Origin: JAXLYX01 sp046351215
GTDB taxonomy: Bacteria; Myxococcota_A; Polyangia; Polyangiales; Houyiibacteriaceae
Assembly (NCBI GenBank): GCA_046351215.1
Contig: JAXLYX010000012.1
Coordinates: 1 to 64,000, forward strand
DNA length: 64,000 nucleotides
Reading direction: 5' to 3'
Positions within the stretch are counted from its first letter, which is position 1, and each line of letters begins with the position of its first letter. The notes under the pieces were generated by a model. That model was not told the origin of the DNA and ran no database searches. It saw only the letters and a program-made list of their open reading frames with translations. Made by a program: the position numbers and the translations under genes. Of the stretch, positions 59,591-64,000 are shown piece after piece.

Positions 59591-60685
59591 TCATCGAATC
59601 GTCGGGGATGCGTTCGTCGACACTCTCATCCCTTTGCCGTAGACGAGGCCGACGCCGATCGCTCCCGCGATCGCTGGAGAGGACCAGAGCGGCTGCCCGA
59701 CCACGCGCACATCGACGCCGCGCGCGGCGACGTCGAGCTCGAGGCGGACCTGCAGCGCGAGGTCGCGACCGAGGGGCTGCTGGAACGTCCCGACGAGGCC
59801 CGGGTAGACGACGAAGCTGCGGGACCGTTCGGTCGCGAGGCCCGAGCGCCCTTGCGCGACGAGGGCCCCCAACATGCAGCTCGCGCAGAGACCGAATCGG
59901 CCCGAGCGGAAGCAGGCGGCGACCGATCCTCCGCCGAGGAAGAGGCGCGCTTCGGACATCGCATCCGAGGCCGTCGATGGCGAGGTGATCCGTCCTTCGG
60001 CGGCGAGCGCGACGTGGTCGCCGAGGTCGACGCCGCCGCCGAGCGAAGCGAGCAAGACGCTCTTCGGCGCGAAGCCGGCGCCGAGCGAGGCGACCACGGA
60101 GGCGAAGGGACGGACCTCGACGTGGTCGGCACGCGCGGCGCTCGCGACCGATCTCTCGGATTCGACCGCGTGCGTGTCGTCGCTCGTCGCGGCCACGACG
60201 GGGGGAGGCCCAGCGGCGTCCGTGCTGCCGCCTCCCGCGGCGGCCGGCTCCGGTTCGCCGACGGGAGCCTGAGCCTCCAACACCATGGCGAGTGTCATCG
60301 TGACCGTCGACGCGAGCTGGTCGCAGTGCGCTTCGCGGCTGTCGATGTAGCGCGTGCCGAGGAGCTCGCGACGCGCGTCGTAGAGCAGGATGCGTGCGGA
60401 CCGACGCCCCGGCTCGGGACGCAGGAACCAGACGTCGACGAGCCACCCATCGCTCGACAGCTGCACGAAGGGATCGGAGCCGAGGCGGTCGACGATTCCG
60501 CTTCGCAGGGCGGCTTCGTCCGGGCAGTCCATCGCTTCGGGGTCGCGCTGGACCACGAGGGCGGAGGTCGAGGGGGCGGCCGAGGCGGGAAGAGGCGTCG
60601 ACGCGAAGGCCAGCGTCGTGAGCGCCACGCGCGCAGCCAGGTGACGCCAGCACGGACTGTTCCGACCGAGTCGATCGGGACGCAT
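59591..60685 (-). CDS. Exported hypothetical beta-rich protein
   Basis: A 364-aa exported protein with a signal (cleavage near ASAAP), an N-terminal domain that includes a DCPDEAALRSGIVDRLGSD segment, a Pro/Gly/Ala-rich linker, and a C-terminal beta-barrel-like half (ASVVASLGAGFAPKSVLLA and later LALQVRLELDVAA). It resembles myxobacterial outer-membrane proteins with no assigned role. ATG 60685 has GAGAGGG upstream; 60715 is an alternative. Confidence 0.7.
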   Translation of the reverse strand: MRPDRLGRNSPCWRHLAARVALTTLAFASTPLPASAAPSTSALVVQRDPEAMDCPDEAALRSGIVDRLGSDPFVQLSSDGWLVDVWFLRPEPGRRSARILLYDARRELLGTRYIDSREAHCDQLASTVTMTLAMVLEAQAPVGEPEPAAAGGGSTDAAGPPPVVAATSDDTHAVESERSVASAARADHVEVRPFASVVASLGAGFAPKSVLLASLGGGVDLGDHVALAAEGRITSPSTASDAMSEARLFLGGGSVAACFRSGRFGLCASCMLGALVAQGRSGLATERSRSFVVYPGLVGTFQQPLGRDLALQVRLELDVAARGVDVRVVGQPLWSSPAIAGAIGVGLVYGKGMRVSTNASPTIR

Positions 60686-60757
60686 TCGACACGTCCCTCT
60701 CCCGTGAACCCCCATGAACCCGACCTCGAAGCGACGAATCGCTGGAAGCTAGCATGC

Positions 60758-61876
60758 GTGTCGGGTGGTGGTGGCGCGATACGTGGGTGCATCCCCGCTC
60801 TCGTGGTCTGTGCCACGGCGCTGCTCGTCGCCTGTCGACCCACGATCGATCTCGGGGCGGGCAAGCGCGGCGACGGAGGAGCCCAGGGCGCGACGTGTGA
60901 CGCCGGAGCGTGTCTGCCCCTCGGCTGCACGACGACGGCCGCTTGCGACGACGTATGCTTCGAACCGGACGCGCTGCGCGATCTTCTCGTGGGCGGCGTC
61001 GAGCCGCTCTCGGCGGCCTTCTACGATGGAAATGGGGACGGGCATCTCGACGTGCTCGTCCCCCATCTTTCGAGCGAGGAAGTGCACTTCTTCGCTGGTG
61101 ACGGCTCGGGCGGATGGGCCGTGCCTCGGGTGGTCTCCGTCGGACGGAGCTCGGCTTGGATGGCGTTCTCCGACTTCACCGGCGACGGATTCGGCGACGT
61201 ATTCCTAGTCCAGCCCGAGACGAGGCGCGCTCGACTGCTCACCGGCGGCACGGACGGCCCTACGGTCTCCGTGGTCCTGGCCGTCGCGAACGACGCAGTG
61301 CAAGTCGTAGCGCACGACGCGGACGCAGACGGGGACGTCGACCTCCTCGTGTCACGGAACGATTCCCGATGCCTCGACGTCCATCGGAACGACGGCACCG
61401 GAACCTTCTCCGCGACGGCCGGGACCTGCATCCCGTTCCCCTCGGGGCTCTTGTTCACGTGGGCCGGCAGGCCGGCGGACGTCGACGGAGACGGGCGCGG
61501 CGAGATCATCGGCATCCATGCGTCCACGCGCCGGATGATCGCTTTCGATGCCGACCTCGCGGCCGGAGACCTCGTGGAGGTCGGCCGCTGGCCTAGCGGC
61601 GTGGGCATCGTACCGGTCGTGGCGAACGTGTCGGGCGATGCCGCGCTCGAGCTGGTCGCCCTGCCCAAGGATGGCGTCTCGTCGATCGTGGTCTATCCGG
61701 CACGGGTGGACGCGACGAGCGCGTCCTGCGTCGGAGCGACGGTCCCGAAGGGAGTGGACGCCTGGGGCGTCGCCGACGTCGACGGCGACGCCCTGCCGGA
61801 CTTCGTCGGCCTCCAGGCCGTCCAGAACGCTGCCATCGTCGTTCGTGCCCGCCCATCGGTTCCGTTCATTCAGTAG
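60758..61876 (+). CDS. FG-GAP-repeat lipoprotein
   Basis: A 372-aa lipoprotein (lipobox LLVAC). FG-GAP-like units DGNGDGHLDVLV, DFTGDGFGDVFLV, DADADGDVDLLV and DVDGDGRGEIIGI suggest a calcium-binding propeller. I chose the GTG at 60758 since it places the signal peptide correctly; no ATG is available nearby in this frame. Its paralogue follows 53 bp downstream. Confidence 0.8.
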   Translation: MSGGGGAIRGCIPALVVCATALLVACRPTIDLGAGKRGDGGAQGATCDAGACLPLGCTTTAACDDVCFEPDALRDLLVGGVEPLSAAFYDGNGDGHLDVLVPHLSSEEVHFFAGDGSGGWAVPRVVSVGRSSAWMAFSDFTGDGFGDVFLVQPETRRARLLTGGTDGPTVSVVLAVANDAVQVVAHDADADGDVDLLVSRNDSRCLDVHRNDGTGTFSATAGTCIPFPSGLLFTWAGRPADVDGDGRGEIIGIHASTRRMIAFDADLAAGDLVEVGRWPSGVGIVPVVANVSGDAALELVALPKDGVSSIVVYPARVDATSASCVGATVPKGVDAWGVADVDGDALPDFVGLQAVQNAAIVVRARPSVPFIQ

Positions 61877-61929
61877 TGGTGTCGACGAGGCAGCGCGCAT
61901 TCGACGATCGAAATCAGGGGGATGTCGGG

Positions 61930-64000
61930 ATGTCTCGAGTCAGGAATGTCGTCGTCGCTTGCACGCTGGGGCTGCTCGGCGGGTGCACCGATTCGGTCGA
62001 TGTGGGACCGAGCTGCCCTGGCCCGGACTGTCCCGACGTCGTCTGTCGCACGGGGACGCCGACGTGCGAATCGGATGGATGGACCGTCCGATCCTGCGGC
62101 ACCGACGGGATCTCCGTCGTGCGAGCGTCCTGCGCGCCGAGCGAGGCGTGCGTCGACGGTGCGTGCTCCGCGCGGTCGTGCACGAGCGGGGCCTGCGCCG
62201 GGACCTGCGCGCCCTCGACCTCCGCGCATGCGCTCCTCCCGATGGGACTCGAGCCGTTCCGGAGCACTCGAGACCTCGACCGTGATGGCCACCAGGACCT
62301 GATCGCCGTGCACCAGCTCAGCTTCGACGTCTACGTGTACTGGGGCGATGGGACCGGTCGGCTGTCGGCGCCCGTGATGACGCGCACGGGCCTCTCGCAG
62401 AGGAACACGTGGCCCATCGGCCGCAACTGGGGAGGCGTGGCGTACGCCGACTTCGACGGCGATGGTGATCTCGATCTCGTGACCTCTCAGCCGGACTCGG
62501 GGCACATCCAGCTCCTTCGGCTGGAAGGGAGGGTACTGCGTGCTGAGACGCCGGTGGATCAGCCGCTCACCGGACGGAACCTGGCGGCGGTGGACGCCAA
62601 CCACGATGGTCGCGCCGATCTCGCACTCTTCCTCGCCGACGAGAACTGCATCGCGACCCGACTCGGCAACGGAGACGGGACGTTCCAACCAACCGGTGAC
62701 TGTCTCTTCTCCCCCGATGGAAACGGCACTTGGGCCAATCTGGTCGCGATCGACTGGGATCGGGACGGCTTCGACGATCTCGTCGACGCGCAACAGCCGG
62801 GCGTCCTGAGGGTGCGCCGTTCCGAATCGGACGGGACGTTCCCGGTGCTCGCCCAATGGAACGTGGGCGCTGACGTCTTCTGGATCCTCCGCTACGGGGA
62901 TCCCTCCCCGGATTCTCCTCCGACGGTGGCCTCCGCGTACCTCGACGGGGGCATCACCCTCTTCCAGCCGGGAACCGATCCGACGGTGCTCGTGCCCCGC
63001 TGCGCGTCGGTCACGATGGATCTTCCGGAGCTGACCTCGTTCACCCGTCCGATCAACATCGTCTCCGCCGACTGGGACGAGGACGGGATTCCCGACGCCG
63101 CATTCACGACGGACTTCCTCGAAGGCGATCTGCGGGTCCACACGTCCGCGCCGGCGCCCGGTCCGAATTGCATACGGGGCGAGTGCGGCGGCACGTGCAT
63201 GCCCTCGGCGGCTCGGACCGTCCACCTCGCGACCTCGGAGCCCCAACGCGCGGTCCGAGTCGGCCGCTTCGACTCCGACGCGCACGATGACGTTCTCGTG
63301 GTCGGCACGAGCACGGTCTCGCTTTTTCGCGGAGACGGGACGGGTCACTTCGCGTCGGCGGACGTGATCGCGAGCGGCGGCGAGACGGTGAACGTGGACC
63401 TCGGCGATCTCACTGGCGATGGTGTCGCCGACCTCGTGCTGGCACAGCCGACCCTCGACCGGATCCTCTTGCTCCGCGGCACGGGCATGAGCTTCGTCTT
63501 CGAGCGCGCTCTCGCGGAACCCGAGGCCTTGCACGTCGGGACCTTCGATTGGGACCGCGACGGGGATCTCGACCTCTTCGTCTGGGCCGGCGAGCGCAAT
63601 GCGAACGCGGGCTGCTCCGTCGTGCGCTCGAACCCGGGAAACGGTGACCTCGCGACGGCGGGTCCCGATTGCGCGTTCGATGTCCACGACCCCGTCTTTC
63701 CCGCCCTCTCGTTCGAGAGCGTCCGCGTGGACTGGGACGGCGAAGGCATCGACGAGTACGTCGATCCTTGGTCGTGGCGGGGACGTGTGCGGCTCCACAC
63801 GACGTCGGTGGCGATCGACGGAACGGTGGAGCTCTTCCGCTACTCGGGCTTCGGCACCGGCTCCTATGCGGAGGCCGTCCACGTCCAGCGTCTCGATCTC
63901 GACCACGACGGACGACCCGAGCTGCTTCACCGCAACGAGACCGAAGCGACAGCTCGAGGCGTCTACGAGATCACGGCCGGCGGTTGGGTGCCGTACTGCG
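61930..64000 (+). CDS. FG-GAP/VCBS-repeat lipoprotein (3' end beyond the window)
   Basis: At least 690 codons, open to the edge. The lipobox is GLLGGC. Repeats such as DRDGHQDLIAVH, DFDGDGDLDLVT, DANHDGRADLALF, DWDRDGFDDLVD, DWDEDGIPDAAF, DLTGDGVADLVLA and DWDRDGDLDLFVW mark seven or more FG-GAP units, with a Cys-rich insert (CIRGECGGTCMP). The ATG at 61930 is preceded by a G-rich ribosome-binding site. It is a paralogue of the preceding gene, likely a surface protein. Confidence 0.88.
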   Translation, partial: MSRVRNVVVACTLGLLGGCTDSVDVGPSCPGPDCPDVVCRTGTPTCESDGWTVRSCGTDGISVVRASCAPSEACVDGACSARSCTSGACAGTCAPSTSAHALLPMGLEPFRSTRDLDRDGHQDLIAVHQLSFDVYVYWGDGTGRLSAPVMTRTGLSQRNTWPIGRNWGGVAYADFDGDGDLDLVTSQPDSGHIQLLRLEGRVLRAETPVDQPLTGRNLAAVDANHDGRADLALFLADENCIATRLGNGDGTFQPTGDCLFSPDGNGTWANLVAIDWDRDGFDDLVDAQQPGVLRVRRSESDGTFPVLAQWNVGADVFWILRYGDPSPDSPPTVASAYLDGGITLFQPGTDPTVLVPRCASVTMDLPELTSFTRPINIVSADWDEDGIPDAAFTTDFLEGDLRVHTSAPAPGPNCIRGECGGTCMPSAARTVHLATSEPQRAVRVGRFDSDAHDDVLVVGTSTVSLFRGDGTGHFASADVIASGGETVNVDLGDLTGDGVADLVLAQPTLDRILLLRGTGMSFVFERALAEPEALHVGTFDWDRDGDLDLFVWAGERNANAGCSVVRSNPGNGDLATAGPDCAFDVHDPVFPALSFESVRVDWDGEGIDEYVDPWSWRGRVRLHTTSVAIDGTVELFRYSGFGTGSYAEAVHVQRLDLDHDGRPELLHRNETEATARGVYEITAGGWVPYC

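Noticed and set aside
61870..63930. Minus-strand frame of 686 codons at the right end
   Set aside because: Antisense of an open FG-GAP lipoprotein gene that runs off the window and has a lipobox and many DxDxDG units.

Overview
The window is high-GC DNA with dense short-gap genes. A protein kinase fused to an AAA/STAND-like ATPase, a kinase-like pseudoenzyme, many lipoproteins with FG-GAP/VCBS or thrombospondin type-3 repeats, a solitary sigma factor and several sterol-type enzymes together suggest a myxobacterium (Myxococcota, probably Polyangia). This is inferred from gene content only. No rRNA, tRNA or CRISPR array was recognised.

Layout. 0-6 kb: a candidate indole-terpenoid locus, with a P450 divergent from a two-gene operon that encodes a Tat-exported FAD oxidase and a fusion of a DMATS-type prenyltransferase to a tryptophanase-type PLP lyase. 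6-12 kb: small proteins, a cycloeucalenol-cycloisomerase-like protein, an EXPERA-domain protein (both sterol-type), a SixA-like phosphatase, an RlmM-like methyltransferase, a c-type cytochrome and rpsU. 12-25 kb: a CBS protein, a pseudokinase, a DEAD-box helicase, a large kinase-ATPase, a flavin reductase-like protein, a phospholipase D protein and a methyltransferase. 25-34 kb: secreted proteins, an M15 peptidase, a sterol-desaturase-family hydroxylase, a thioesterase/TetR pair, an HD protein, coaD, a run of short orphan genes and a nitronate-monooxygenase-like enzyme.

34.1-36.2 kb: a group II intron with its RT/maturase, inserted exactly at the start codon of a HIT-family gene. 36-46 kb: a CFA/coclaurine-NMT-like methyltransferase, an exported hydrolase, a purple-acid-phosphatase-like enzyme, an EamA transporter, a YARHG protein, a truncated haemoglobin and repeat-rich lipoproteins. 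46.5-55.5 kb: a divergent respiratory locus around a perfect FNR-type box. One arm has an oxidase subunit III, a small membrane protein, a KshA/Neverland-like Rieske oxygenase and a beta-helix protein. The other has a dihaem cytochrome c, a 35-aa membrane peptide, oxidase subunits II, I and III, a subunit IV-cytochrome c fusion and a Crp/Fnr regulator. 55.5-64 kb: the collapsed remnant of an AAA/DUF4143 ATPase gene behind a 14-bp palindrome, a TSP3-repeat protein with five identical 111-bp units, a sigma factor with its membrane partner, an exported beta-rich protein and two FG-GAP lipoproteins, the last running off the end.

Functional themes: prenyl-indole metabolism (P450, FAD oxidase, DMATS-TnaA); possible sterol modification spread over the window (cycloisomerase, EXPERA, sterol desaturase, Rieske oxygenase); an oxygen-responsive terminal oxidase; and a large surface or secreted lipoprotein repertoire. 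Several genes (at 8180, 12070, 13259, 22189, 28555 and the HIT gene) have a -10-like hexamer 6-8 nt before the start codon, suggesting leaderless transcripts.
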